From contig NZ_KB911581.1 in assembly GCF_000383595.1 (NCBI RefSeq), positions 930,001 to 994,000 on the forward strand: 64,000 nt of DNA, written 5' to 3'. Of the stretch, positions 1 to 7,802 are shown in pieces. Numbering within the stretch: the stretch's first letter is position 1; each line of letters begins with the position of its first letter. The notes below the pieces were generated by a model. It had not been told where the DNA came from and did no database searches. It was given only the letters and a program-made list of their open reading frames with translations. The position numbers and the translations under genes were made by a program. This stretch comes from Streptomyces bottropensis ATCC 25435 (GTDB lineage Bacteria; Actinomycetota; Actinomycetes; Streptomycetales; Streptomycetaceae).

Positions 1-718
1 AGACGCCGGGATAGTCGACGACCGTGTAGTCCTGCCAGGTGCGGTAGCCGACGCCGTACTGCCCGGAGATCATCTCGGCGGAGATCACACAGATCCAGGA
101 CACCCCGATGCCGACCGACAGGCCGCCGAAGATGCCCGGCAGCGCGCCCGGCAGGACGACCGAGGCGAGGACCCGCCACCGCCCGCCGCCCATCGTGCGG
201 ACCGCCTCCTCCCACACGGGGGTCAGCGCCCGTACCGCGTGCCGGGTGGAGACCAGGACCGGGAAGAACGCGGCGGTGAAGGTGATGAAGACGATGCCCT
301 GTTCGTTGGAGGGGAACAGCAGGATCGCCACCGGGACGAGGGCGATCGCGGGGACCGGGCGGATCACCTCCAGGACCGGCCCCAGCAGGTCCTCGGCGAG
401 AGGGGACCGGGCGACGAGGGTGCCCACCGCCACACCCAGCACCGCCGCCAGCAGGAATCCGGTGAGGATGCGGGTGAGGCTGTCGGTCAGGTCGGTCCAG
501 TAGTCAGGCCCGGTCACCCGGTCCGCGAAGGCGTGCGCCACGTCGGTGACCGTGGGGAACTGCGAGAAGCGCAGCCACACGTCGACGTCCAGGCTGGTCA
601 GCAGCTGCCAGAGGCCGAGGGCGGCGACCAGGGACAGCGCGCGCAGGGCGTAGCGGGCGGCGGGCCGGGAGCCGGGGCTCCGTACGCGCCGGGCGCCGGC
701 TTTCGCGGGGCGGCTCAC
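1..718 (-). CDS. ABC transporter permease, nitrate/sulfonate/taurine type (partial)
   Basis: The gene runs off the left edge; about 239 N-terminal residues are visible. After a basic N-terminus there is one membrane helix, then several hydrophobic segments. The EAA-type loop region reads EEAVRTMGGGRWR, followed by PGALPGIFGGL, as in SsuC/TauC/NrtB permeases of the BPD_transp_1 family. It would form the membrane channel of an importer for an organic sulfonate, nitrate-like or similar small substrate. The GTG start overlaps the stop of the upstream binding-protein gene (GTGA), so the two are translationally coupled. The ATPase subunit presumably lies beyond the edge. Substrate cannot be told from the sequence. 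Confidence 0.9.
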   Translation of the reverse strand, partial: MSRPAKAGARRVRSPGSRPAARYALRALSLVAALGLWQLLTSLDVDVWLRFSQFPTVTDVAHAFADRVTGPDYWTDLTDSLTRILTGFLLAAVLGVAVGTLVARSPLAEDLLGPVLEVIRPVPAIALVPVAILLFPSNEQGIVFITFTAAFFPVLVSTRHAVRALTPVWEEAVRTMGGGRWRVLASVVLPGALPGIFGGLSVGIGVSWICVISAEMISGQYGVGYRTWQDYTVVDYPGV

Positions 719-2067
719 GAGGCCCGCTCCAGGGCGGCGGCGTAGGTGACGATCTCGGCGCCGTCGTGTCCGGCGACGTACGCCTTCGCCGTGGCCGGGG
801 CGACGAAGGGCAGGAGCCGGTCGCCGTCGGCCACCCAGACCGCCTTGTCGGCGAACCACTGGGTGCCGGTGGTGGCGTCCGGGACGTACGCGGCGCGGAT
901 GGCGTCCTTGTGCCCGGCGACGTGGGCGAGGAGTTCGGCGGGCGTCCTGAAGGAGCGGGTCTCGGTGGCGTTCTTCGGCCAGACCTCGCTCGCGGCCGGG
1001 GCGGGCTCCGCCGCGAGCCGCTTGTCGTACGCGGCGGAACCGAGCGCCTTGCGGACGTACCGGTCGTCGACGAACGCGTCCACGTCCACGTCGCCCGTCA
1101 GCTTCGCGGCCTTGAGGATCGGCACGTCCTTCTTCAGGGCGGCGATCAGCGCGGGCTTCAGCGCGGGGTCGAAGGTCGCGATGCCGTGGGCGCCGTTGTA
1201 GAGGTAGACGACCTCGGCGGGCAGTCCCGTGGCGTCGGCGACCTTCTCGGCGGCCTCGACGGGGTGCTCGTTCAGGTAGTCCGTGGCCTTGGCCTGGGCC
1301 TTGAGGAAGGCCTCCAGGACAGCCGGCCGCTGCTTCGCGAAGTCCTCGCGGGCCGTCACGCCGTGGAAGGTCGGCAGGTCCAGCCGGGCCCCGTCGTACA
1401 GGGCCTTCGCCTTGCCCTGGTAGGTGAGCAGGCCGGGCCAGGCCACGAACTGCGACAGCGCGTCGGTGCTGCCGGCGGAGAGGGCGGAGGCGCCGACGGC
1501 CGGTTGCTGGTTGAGCTTCTCGATGTCCTTGTCGGCGTCGAGGCCGGCGTCGTTCAGCGCCCGTACGAGGGTGCCGTCGGCCGCCGACCCGATGCTCGTG
1601 GAGACCTTCTTGCCCTTCAGGTCCTTGAGCGTGCTCAGCTTCGAGTCCGGCGTGGTGACGATGGTGTTGAGGCCGCCCCGGAGGTTGTAGCCGGTGGCCG
1701 CGACGAGCCGGGTGGGCTTGCCGAGCTGCTTGCCGCGGGCCGCGTTGAGCAGCAGCGGGAAGTCGCCCATCGAGCCGATGTCGATCTTTCCGGCGGTCAT
1801 CTGGGCGGTGATGGGGGCGCCGGTCGCGTAGTCCTGCCAGTCGACCTTGTACGTGGTCTTCCCGCCCAGCGCGTTCAGCTCGTCCTCGAAGTAGCCGAGG
1901 GAGCGCAGGAGGGTGCCGGCGGTGACGGTGTTGATGGTCTTGGACTGGTAGCCGACGGTGACGGTGACCGTCCCGCCGTCCGCCGCGGTGTCACTGCCGT
2001 TGCCGCAGGCGGTCAGGGTCAGCGGCAGCAGGAGGGCTGTGGCCAGGGTGACTGCTTTGGTCTGCAT
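715..2067 (-). CDS. ABC transporter substrate-binding lipoprotein with NosL-like C-terminal region
   Basis: 450 residues. A signal peptide ends in a lipobox with LTAC (Cys21), so the protein should be lipid-anchored outside the membrane. Residues about 34-330 look like the NrtA/SsuA/TauA periplasmic-binding fold (TAGKIDIGSMGDFP, SLKDLKGKKV-like segment). Family members usually end near residue 330. Here about 100 more residues follow, with AAYVPDATTGTQWF, then KAVWVADGD and PFVAPATAKAYVAGHDGAE, which resembles the NosL family (copper-binding lipoproteins of nitrous oxide reductase maturation). Downstream is the coupled permease; 27 bases upstream is a ferredoxin gene. The transporter role is solid; the NosL similarity is from pattern reading only. 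Confidence 0.9.
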   Translation of the reverse strand: MQTKAVTLATALLLPLTLTACGNGSDTAADGGTVTVTVGYQSKTINTVTAGTLLRSLGYFEDELNALGGKTTYKVDWQDYATGAPITAQMTAGKIDIGSMGDFPLLLNAARGKQLGKPTRLVAATGYNLRGGLNTIVTTPDSKLSTLKDLKGKKVSTSIGSAADGTLVRALNDAGLDADKDIEKLNQQPAVGASALSAGSTDALSQFVAWPGLLTYQGKAKALYDGARLDLPTFHGVTAREDFAKQRPAVLEAFLKAQAKATDYLNEHPVEAAEKVADATGLPAEVVYLYNGAHGIATFDPALKPALIAALKKDVPILKAAKLTGDVDVDAFVDDRYVRKALGSAAYDKRLAAEPAPAASEVWPKNATETRSFRTPAELLAHVAGHKDAIRAAYVPDATTGTQWFADKAVWVADGDRLLPFVAPATAKAYVAGHDGAEIVTYAAALERAS

Positions 2068-2094
2068 GGGTGTTCGGGCCTCTCACCGGAGCGT

Positions 2095-2322
2095 TCAGCG
2101 GAGCAGGTAGGGCATGTTGACCGTGACGGCGCCGGTGGGACAGCGGGCCGCGCACGGGCCGCAGTACCAGCACTCGTCGACGTGCATGTAGGCCTTGCCG
2201 TTGCTCTCGTCGATGGCCAGGGAGTCCAGCGGGCACATGTCCACACAGAGGGTGCAGCCGTCGATGCACTTCGACTCGTCGATGGTCACGGGCACGTCGG
2301 CCCGCTGGGGCGCCAAAGGCAT
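2095..2322 (-). CDS. 8-Cys ferredoxin-like 4Fe-4S protein
   Basis: 75 residues with two iron-sulfur motifs: Cys19, 23, 26, 30 (C-x3-C-x2-C-x3-CP) and Cys51, 54, 57, 61 (C-x2-C-x2-C-x3-CP), so it should carry two [4Fe-4S] clusters. The first motif has one extra residue between the first two cysteines compared with ordinary ferredoxins, as seen in small electron-transfer subunits that partner flavoproteins of the APS/fumarate reductase group. It lies between the GntR regulator and the ABC transporter in one direction, suggesting a transport-plus-reduction pathway whose flavoprotein would be outside the window. That partner is inferred, not seen. Confidence 0.85.
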   Translation of the reverse strand: MPLAPQRADVPVTIDESKCIDGCTLCVDMCPLDSLAIDESNGKAYMHVDECWYCGPCAARCPTGAVTVNMPYLLR

Positions 2323-2367
2323 GGCTGTCTCCAGGGAGGGGCGGAACAGGGGTGGTTGCGGGGGTTG

Positions 2368-3171
2368 TCAAAGGGAGCGGTGCAGCAGACCGCTCATCGC
2401 GATGCGGTCGCCCCGGAAGCGGATGAACTCCAGGTCGACGGGCCGGCCGTCGGCGAGGTGGGTGAGCCGTTCCAGCATCAGGACGGCCGAGCCGCGCGGG
2501 GCTTCGAGTACGGCGGCGGAGTGGGTGTCCGCGTTCACCGCCTCCAGGGTGATCTCGGCGTGGCCGAGGCGCCGGCCGGTGATCGTCTCCAGGAGGCGGA
2601 AGACGTCGGTGTTCTCCAGGTCGGCGCCGAGGAGTGCCGTGCCGAGGTCGAGGGAGCCGAGGGCGAGGGGGATGTAGGTGAGGTCGAGGGAGAGGGGGAG
2701 GCCGTTCAGCCGGCGCAGACGTTCGATGTAGAGGACGTCGCTCCCGGGTGGGAGGTGGAGGCGGTCGGCCACGGGGGCGGGGGCCGGGGCGGGGCCCATG
2801 GTGCGGACCTCGTTGGTGACCGTGCCGTGTTCGCGGAGGGTTTCCGCGAGGCCCTGCAGATGGTCGAGGCCGTGGGGGTACTTCTGGGCCACGACGACGG
2901 TGCCCACGCCGGGGAACCGTTCCACGAGGCCCTCGGCGCGCAGGAGGTCCAGGGCCTCGCGGACCGTGTTGCGGGTCGCGCGGTAGTCGGTGGCGAGGGT
3001 GGACTCGTGGGGGAGGGTGCCGTTCTCGAAGCCGCCGGTGAGGAGTTGGCGACGCAGGAGGTCGGCGAGCTGCCGTGCCTGGTCCGCACGCAGCCGACGG
3101 CGCGCGCGGTGGGCTGCGACGGTGGTCGCGCCCTGGCCGGCGTGCTCTCGGACGCGGTCGGTGGGTGGCAT
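2368..3171 (-). CDS. GntR/UTRA-family transcriptional regulator
   Basis: About 267 residues from ATG 3171 (an in-frame ATG at 3183 is also possible). An N-terminal winged helix (residues about 20-85, ESTLATDYRATRNTVREAL recognition region, then FPGVGTVV wing) is followed by a UTRA ligand-binding domain (about 105-265, DLTYIPLALG and LERLTHLADGRP). Such proteins sense a small metabolite and usually repress adjacent catabolic or transport genes, so the ferredoxin and ABC genes just downstream are the likely regulon. No ribosome-binding site precedes either ATG; a TATGGT hexamer sits just upstream of ATG 3171, so translation may be leaderless. Longer in-frame extension to 3324 lacks support. Confidence 0.85.
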   Translation of the reverse strand: MPPTDRVREHAGQGATTVAAHRARRRLRADQARQLADLLRRQLLTGGFENGTLPHESTLATDYRATRNTVREALDLLRAEGLVERFPGVGTVVVAQKYPHGLDHLQGLAETLREHGTVTNEVRTMGPAPAPAPVADRLHLPPGSDVLYIERLRRLNGLPLSLDLTYIPLALGSLDLGTALLGADLENTDVFRLLETITGRRLGHAEITLEAVNADTHSAAVLEAPRGSAVLMLERLTHLADGRPVDLEFIRFRGDRIAMSGLLHRSL

Positions 3172-3600
3172 GTTTCGAACCATACCGAAATGGTGGGGAA
3201 GGGAACGTTGCCGGAGTGTTGCGCCAGGTCGCCGACCGGGCCTGCCGGTTCTGAGCTGGGATTTTGCGGCGGTGTGACGAAGATCTGCCACCGGGCTGTC
3301 CAGTGGGTGGGATGCGAGGGTCAACCGCTGGGACTCGCCCCTCTCCTTCGCCCTTCGCCCTTGGCCCTCCGCCCTCCGCCCTTGGCCCTTCGCCCGTCCG
3401 CCTCCGCGCGTGTTGACGTCGGGCCGCGCCCCGAAGGGGCGCGGGGAACCGCGCGAGCGACCACGAGGGACATGACCCCGACGACGAAGCGCCCACCCCT
3501 ACGCCGAGGACGCGCCCTCAGCCACCCAAGTCGCCGGCCCCCGAAGCCCCCGAGCGCATCCACGCCGCCCCGCCGCCGGAGGCGCAGGCGGAGGCACCTC
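3172..3600. other. Spacer with degenerate decamer run and a dispersed GC-rich palindromic element
   Basis: About 430 bases without a convincing gene. Around 3345-3410 there is a run of degenerate GCCCTTCGCC / GCCCTCCGCC-like decamers. At about 3425-3462 lies a hairpin-forming element built on CGCGCCCC-GAA-GGGGCGCG followed by GGGAACCGCGCGA; the same core with CTGCGCGA occurs three times at 39776-39985 and a related hairpin at 21091-21112. Elements of this kind are scattered through Streptomyces intergenic spacers. The GntR promoter must lie at the left end. Confidence 0.6.
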
Positions 3601-4869
3601 CTAGTCCCGGGCCCGGACCCGCCCCCTCACCTCGCCCAGCCCCACCTTCGCCCCGCCCGGCCCGGGTGCCCAGGCCGTGAGGGTCACCTCGTCGCCGTCC
3701 TCCAGGAACGTGCGCTTGCCGTCGGGGAGGTCGAGGGCGTCCCGCCCGTTCCAGGTGAGTTCCAGCAGCGAGCCCCGCTCGCCCGCCTCCGCCCCGCTGA
3801 CCGTGCCGGAGCCGTAGAGGTCGCCCGTCCGCAGGGACGCCCCGTTGACGGTCATGTGGGCCAGCTGCTGGGCGGCGGTCCAGTACATCGTGGAGAAGGG
3901 TGGCTCCGAGACGACGTGTCCGTTGACGGCCACGCTGATCCGCAGGTCGTACCCCCCGAGGTCGACGTCCGGCCCGGAGTCGTCCAGATAGGGGAGGAGC
4001 GGATGCGTGCGCTCCGGCGGCGCCACCCGTGCCGCGTCCAGGGCTTCCAGCGGAGTGATCCACGCCGACACCGACGTCGCGAAGGACTTCCCGAGGAACG
4101 GGCCGAGCGGAACGTACTCCCAGGCCTGCAGATCGCGCGCGGACCAGTCGTTGAGCAGACAGAGCCCGAAGACGTGGTCGCGGTAGTCCCGCAGTCCCAC
4201 CGGCCGCCCCCTGTCCGAGGGCACGCCCACCACGAACCCGACCTCCGCCTCGATGTCCAGCCGCACGGACGGGCCGAACACGGGCGCCGGATCGGCGGGC
4301 GCCTTGCGCTGCCCGGACGGCCGCACCACCTCCGCGCCGGAGACGACGACCGTGCCGGACCGGCCGTGGTAGCCGATCGGCAGATGCTTCCAGTTGGGGG
4401 TCAGCGGATCCGGGGAGTCGGGCCGGAAGATCCGGCCCACGTTCCGCGCGTGGTTCTCGGAGGCGTAGAAGTCGACGTAGTCGGCCACGTCGAACGGCAG
4501 ATGCAGGCGCACGTCGGACAGCGCGTGGAAGTGCGGCGCGATGGTCTGCCGGTGCGAGGGCACGGTGAGCCACGCGGTCAGGGCCCGCCGGAGGTCCGAC
4601 CAGGCGGTACGTCCTGCGGCGAGCAGGGGGTTGAGCGTGGGGTGGGCGAGGAGCGCGGTGTACGGGGAGCCGAGGGCGTGGGCCGCGGCCGCGGCGTCGA
4701 GGACGTGGTCGCCGAGACGGACCCCGACCGTGCGGGCGTCGGAGCCGGCGGGGGAGAAGACGCCGTAGGGGAGGTTGTGCGACCCGAAGGGGTGACCCTC
4801 GGGGATGCCGAAGGGGTGACCCTCGGGGACGTCGGAGGGATCGCCTTCGGGGACATCGACGTGGGGCAT
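3601..4869 (-). CDS. fahA: Fumarylacetoacetase
   Basis: 422 residues from ATG 4869. It hydrolyses fumarylacetoacetate to fumarate and acetoacetate, the last step of tyrosine/homogentisate degradation. Family signatures are present in order: YASENHARNVGRIFRP with the catalytic His, LDIEAEVGFVVG with the metal-binding Glu-x-Glu, and LNDWSARDLQAWEY plus PLGPFLGKSF in the C-terminal half. Length matches the family. The N-terminus before SHNLPYGVF carries a short imperfect repeat (VPEGDPSD, VPEGHPFG, IPEGHPFG), so the true start could lie a little further in, but a purine-rich GAGGCAG sits upstream of ATG 4869. It appears monocistronic. Confidence 0.93.
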   Translation of the reverse strand: MPHVDVPEGDPSDVPEGHPFGIPEGHPFGSHNLPYGVFSPAGSDARTVGVRLGDHVLDAAAAAHALGSPYTALLAHPTLNPLLAAGRTAWSDLRRALTAWLTVPSHRQTIAPHFHALSDVRLHLPFDVADYVDFYASENHARNVGRIFRPDSPDPLTPNWKHLPIGYHGRSGTVVVSGAEVVRPSGQRKAPADPAPVFGPSVRLDIEAEVGFVVGVPSDRGRPVGLRDYRDHVFGLCLLNDWSARDLQAWEYVPLGPFLGKSFATSVSAWITPLEALDAARVAPPERTHPLLPYLDDSGPDVDLGGYDLRISVAVNGHVVSEPPFSTMYWTAAQQLAHMTVNGASLRTGDLYGSGTVSGAEAGERGSLLELTWNGRDALDLPDGKRTFLEDGDEVTLTAWAPGPGGAKVGLGEVRGRVRARD

Positions 4870-5218
4870 CAGGTGCTGCCTCGCTCTCGTGCTTTCCGTC
4901 GTTCCTCTGGTCGCGGCACACGTTACGGGGCGGTGCGAAGATCGGGGAGTGTCTGAAGAGTTCGCAATGTCCGGGTACGCAAGGTCCGGGCAGGGGGCGT
5001 GCACGTGATCGCGCGCACCGTCGCGCACGCGCTGTGTGCCCACGCCGTGTGCCCGCACGCCGTGTTACGTCCTGCGCGTGCTCACGTACGCCGACGGCCC
5101 ACTGAACTGCCGTTCGGGCAAAGGGGGTTGACATACGGCGTCGTCATGGCGGTCGGGATGCCGGACGTCGTCCGGTTCGCGTCGAACCGATGGGGCGTGG
5201 CATCCGTATTCTCTGATC
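4870..5218. other. Divergent promoter region fahA / HAD gene
   Basis: About 350 bases between divergent genes. A TTGACA hexamer occurs at 5128-5133 on the plus strand with no good -10 partner at 17-18 bases. An inverted repeat GGTTCG-CGT-CGAACC lies at 5174-5188. A TATTCT at 5207-5212 is six bases before the HAD start codon. No gene is supported. Confidence 0.5.
5207..5212 (+). promoter_or_regulatory. Candidate -10 element of a leaderless promoter
   Basis: TATTCT lies six bases before ATG 5219, the spacing at which transcription would start on the A of the start codon. There is no ribosome-binding site in front of the ATG, which fits leaderless translation, common in Streptomyces. The -35 region is weak. 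Confidence 0.45.
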
Positions 5219-6025
5219 ATGGCCGCTCCCACCGCATATTCACTCATCGCCACCGACCTGGACGGAACGCTCCTGCGCAGTGACGACACGCTCTCCGACC
5301 GGTCCCTCGCCGCGCTGGCGCGGGCCACGAGGGCCGGTGCTCAGCACCTCGTGGTGACGGGACGGCCGGCGCCCAGAGTGCGCCCACTGCTGGAGGATCT
5401 CGGCGGCAGGGGGCTCGCGGTGTGCGGACAGGGCGCGCAGTTGTACGACCATGGCACGGACCGGCTGCTGTGGTCCGTCACCCTGGACAGGGAACTCGCC
5501 GAGACCGCGCTCGGCAAGATCGAGGCCGAGGTGGGACAGGTGTACGCCGCCGTCGACCAGGACGGGGTCGACGGTCTCACCCTGATCGAGCCCGGCTACC
5601 TCATGCCGCACCCCACGCTGCCCGCGCTGCGGGTGCCGCGCCGGGACGACCTGTGGTGCGAGCCGATCAGCAAGGTGCTGCTGCGCCACCCCTATCTGTC
5701 GGACGACGAGCTGGCCTCGGCGGCGCGCATGGCGGTCGGCTCGCTGGCCACGGTCACCATGTCGGGGCCCGGCACCGTCGAACTCCAGCCATGCGGCATC
5801 ACCAAGGCCACGGGCCTCGCCCTGGCCGCCGACCATCTCGGGCTGACCGCGCGGCGGACCATCGCCTTCGGTGACATGCCCAACGACATCCCGATGTTCG
5901 ACTGGGCCGCGCACGGGGTCGCCATGGCCAACGCCCATCCCGAACTCAAGGCCGTCGCCGACGAGGTGACCCTCTCCAACGAGGACGACGGCATCGCCGT
6001 GGTGCTGGAGAAGATCTTCCCGTGA
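5219..6025 (+). CDS. HAD-superfamily phosphatase, Cof/YidA type
   Basis: 268 residues. The N-terminal motif ATDLDGTLL has the nucleophile Asp13 and acid/base Asp15; the C-terminal motif AFGDMPNDIPMF near residue 218 holds the magnesium-binding aspartates, and a Lys in GITKATGLA precedes it. The insertion between them is the type C2 cap of Cof-like sugar-phosphate or flavin-precursor phosphatases. Substrate cannot be deduced. The gene is followed by a strong bidirectional hairpin and faces the LysM gene. The start is supported by alignment of the DxD motif near the N-terminus and by the -10-like TATTCT placement. Confidence 0.92.
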   Translation: MAAPTAYSLIATDLDGTLLRSDDTLSDRSLAALARATRAGAQHLVVTGRPAPRVRPLLEDLGGRGLAVCGQGAQLYDHGTDRLLWSVTLDRELAETALGKIEAEVGQVYAAVDQDGVDGLTLIEPGYLMPHPTLPALRVPRRDDLWCEPISKVLLRHPYLSDDELASAARMAVGSLATVTMSGPGTVELQPCGITKATGLALAADHLGLTARRTIAFGDMPNDIPMFDWAAHGVAMANAHPELKAVADEVTLSNEDDGIAVVLEKIFP

Positions 6026-6030
6026 ACGGG

Positions 6031-6064
6031 CTGTTCCCCTGGGCCCGCCGGCCCAGGGGAACAG
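6031..6064. terminator. Bidirectional hairpin terminator
   Basis: A perfect 15-bp inverted repeat (arms 6031-6045 and 6050-6064, loop CGCC) lies six bases after the HAD stop and 25 bases after the convergent LysM gene. Strand-symmetric, so it can end transcription both ways. Confidence 0.8.
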
Positions 6065-6088
6065 ATGGAGCAGGGGGAGCCGCAGGGC

Positions 6089-6841
6089 TCAGTACGCGCC
6101 GAAGACGTTGTCGATCGAGCCGTACCGGTCGGCGGCGTAGTTGCACGCCGCCGTGATGTTCGCGACCGGGTCGTACGGGTCGTACGGGGTGCCGGAGACG
6201 TGGTACGCGGCGAACGTCGGGTCGATGACCTGGAGGAGACCCTTCGAGGGGGTGCCCGCGGCGGCGTTGGAGTCCCAGTTGTTGATGGCCAGCGGGTTGC
6301 CCGAGGACTCACGGATGATGTTGCGGTAGATCCCGTTGTACGACCCGGGAATTCCCTTTTGAGCCATGATGTCCAGCGACTCGCGGATCCAGCCGTCCAG
6401 GTTGTTCGCGTAGGTCTTGACCGACGCCTGCGTGGCCTTGGACGTCTTGGACGCCGTCGACGACTTCTGGGCCGCGGCCGGCTTGGTCGCGTTCAGCTTC
6501 AGCTTCAGGCCCGGCCGGATCAGCGCCGGGTTGTCACCGATGACCGCGCGGTTGTTCTTGTAGAGCTGCTGCCAGCCGCCCTTGGTGTGGTGCTTGCGCG
6601 CGATGGAGGACAGCGTGTCGCCGGAGACCACCGTGTACGTCGTGGGCTTGGGCAGCGTCGCGGCGGGCGCGGACTGCGGGGCCGACTGTACGGAGGTGAC
6701 GGCCTGGGCCGGGGTGGCGGCGTTCGCGGTCGTGGTGACCGTGAGCGGGAGGGCCAGTGCGGCCCCGCCGGTGCCGGCGGCGACGATGCCGCGGGTCAGC
6801 GCGTTGCTTCGGGGACGACGGTGTTTGCCGTGTGCGGGCAT
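6089..6841 (-). CDS. Secreted LysM / lytic-transglycosylase-like wall protein
   Basis: 250 residues. A basic N-terminus and hydrophobic stretch ending near ATANAA form a signal peptide. A LysM domain follows at about residues 61-112 (TYTVVSGDTLSSIARKHH, then RPGLKLKL), then a linker, then a C-terminal SLT/Rpf-like domain (IIRESSGNPLAINNWD with the catalytic-type Glu, then GLLQVIDPTF and NITAACNYAADRYGS). The protein should bind and cut peptidoglycan, as in resuscitation-promoting-factor-like proteins. The leader carries a ydaO riboswitch candidate, a known arrangement for wall hydrolases in Actinobacteria. Ribosome-binding GGAGAGG precedes ATG 6841. Confidence 0.92.
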   Translation of the reverse strand: MPAHGKHRRPRSNALTRGIVAAGTGGAALALPLTVTTTANAATPAQAVTSVQSAPQSAPAATLPKPTTYTVVSGDTLSSIARKHHTKGGWQQLYKNNRAVIGDNPALIRPGLKLKLNATKPAAAQKSSTASKTSKATQASVKTYANNLDGWIRESLDIMAQKGIPGSYNGIYRNIIRESSGNPLAINNWDSNAAAGTPSKGLLQVIDPTFAAYHVSGTPYDPYDPVANITAACNYAADRYGSIDNVFGAY

Positions 6842-6849
6842 GGTGAATT

Positions 6850-7050
6850 CCTCTCCGTCGCCTGCGAGGTGAGCTGTCGGGTTCGGGCTGGAGATGCCCG
6901 GCCGTGCGCGTCGTCCCGGCGGTCGCTGTGCGTGCCGCGTCCGCTGGGCGTACTGCGCGTGGCTTCACCCCGAGCCGGTCCGAAGGGGGTCTTCGGACCG
7001 ACGGCTTACCTGGGTCCCCCGCTCCTGCCGTGCGTGGATGAGTGGTGGTG
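6850..7050 (-). promoter_or_regulatory. ydaO-type (c-di-AMP) riboswitch candidate
   Basis: Reading the minus strand towards the LysM gene, the leader contains CAGGAGCGGGGGACCCAGG (about 7013-7031), then a stem-loop of GGTCCGAAG/CTTCGGACC near 6977-7000, then CGGGGTGAAGCC at about 6961-6972, and finally CCCGAACCCGACAGCT followed by CGCAGGCGACGGA just before the ribosome-binding site. These blocks and their order match, from memory, the conserved core of the ydaO/yuaA family upstream of rpf-like genes in Streptomyces. Binding of c-di-AMP would lower expression of the hydrolase. Ends are approximate. Confidence 0.82.
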
Positions 7051-7802
7051 GGTGGGGAGTCCGGGGCGGCGGCAGGATTCGGCGGTCCGTCCGGACGAGG
7101 TGTGAACGTATGCGAGAGCACACGACCGGAACAAGTCCCGGTTTGGCGCTTTGATCCAGTTGACCTTGAGTTTGCTGCGATTCGACCCAAGATCAGATAC
7201 CTCGTGCATGGCTCAACTTGCCTGCCGCAAAGGGAAAATCGACGGGGCGGGGTGTGAATGCCGCACGGGGGGTGAGGGGAGGCTGGTGACTCAACTCACG
7301 GGAGGAGTCGGGTGAAGTGAAGAGTAAGGCGCAAATCGGTCAACTCGGGCTGGGGAGAGGGGGTGTATTTGGTACGAAATGGGCGGGCGTCCGGGTGGGG
7401 GAGGCAGTCGGGCGGGGATCGCGTCGGAGGTCGTCCCGGGTCGCGCATGCGTCGTCGCGGGGGAGGGCGGGTACCCGTCGCGGGCGGGCGTGTGTGCGCG
7501 GGCCCGTGGGCGGGGGTGCGGGCAGGTGTGCGGGCCCGCGGGCAGGCGTGCGGGTCGGGCGCGGACGGGTGCGGCACGCGCGTCGATGGATATCGGCGTG
7601 GATCGGTTGATCAAGAATGGGGGAGGTGCGGTCCCATACCACTGGAGACGAAGCCGTGGGCGCTCGCGGTGATCGAAAGGTGACCGGATACGCTGACTCG
7701 GGTGATGACAGCGACAGATCGACAAACTTTGTCATCGACCGTGAGAGCGACCTAGACCGACCGTGTGACCGTCATCAGACGTCAGCAGACAGGAGAACCC
7801 TC
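7051..7802. other. Long divergent spacer upstream of the riboswitch leader and polyprenyl synthase
   Basis: Roughly 750 bases with no supported gene. The left part must hold the promoter of the riboswitch transcript. The middle, about 7380-7580, is a G-rich stretch of repeated GCGGGCGTGCGGG-like words on the plus strand, open in several frames but without domain-like protein sequence. The right end holds the promoter of the polyprenyl synthase. Confidence 0.5.
7721..7758 (+). promoter_or_regulatory. Candidate promoter with palindrome over the -35 box
   Basis: TTGTCA (7729-7734) and TAGACC (7753-7758) are 18 bases apart, consistent with a housekeeping sigma promoter for the synthase gene, whose start is 44 bases further on. 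The 13-base palindrome GACAAA-C-TTTGTC (7721-7733) overlaps the -35 element and could be a repressor site. Confidence 0.5.

Noticed and set aside
766..4956. 1396-residue open frame on the plus strand
   Set aside because: It runs antisense across the binding protein, ferredoxin, GntR and fumarylacetoacetase genes and is Gly/Arg/Val low-complexity; typical shadow frame in GC-rich DNA.
7291..7725. Several open frames in the spacer before the prenyl synthase
   Set aside because: All are proline/arginine or glycine-rich in different frames of the same G-rich run; the 3' ones would overlap the promoter.
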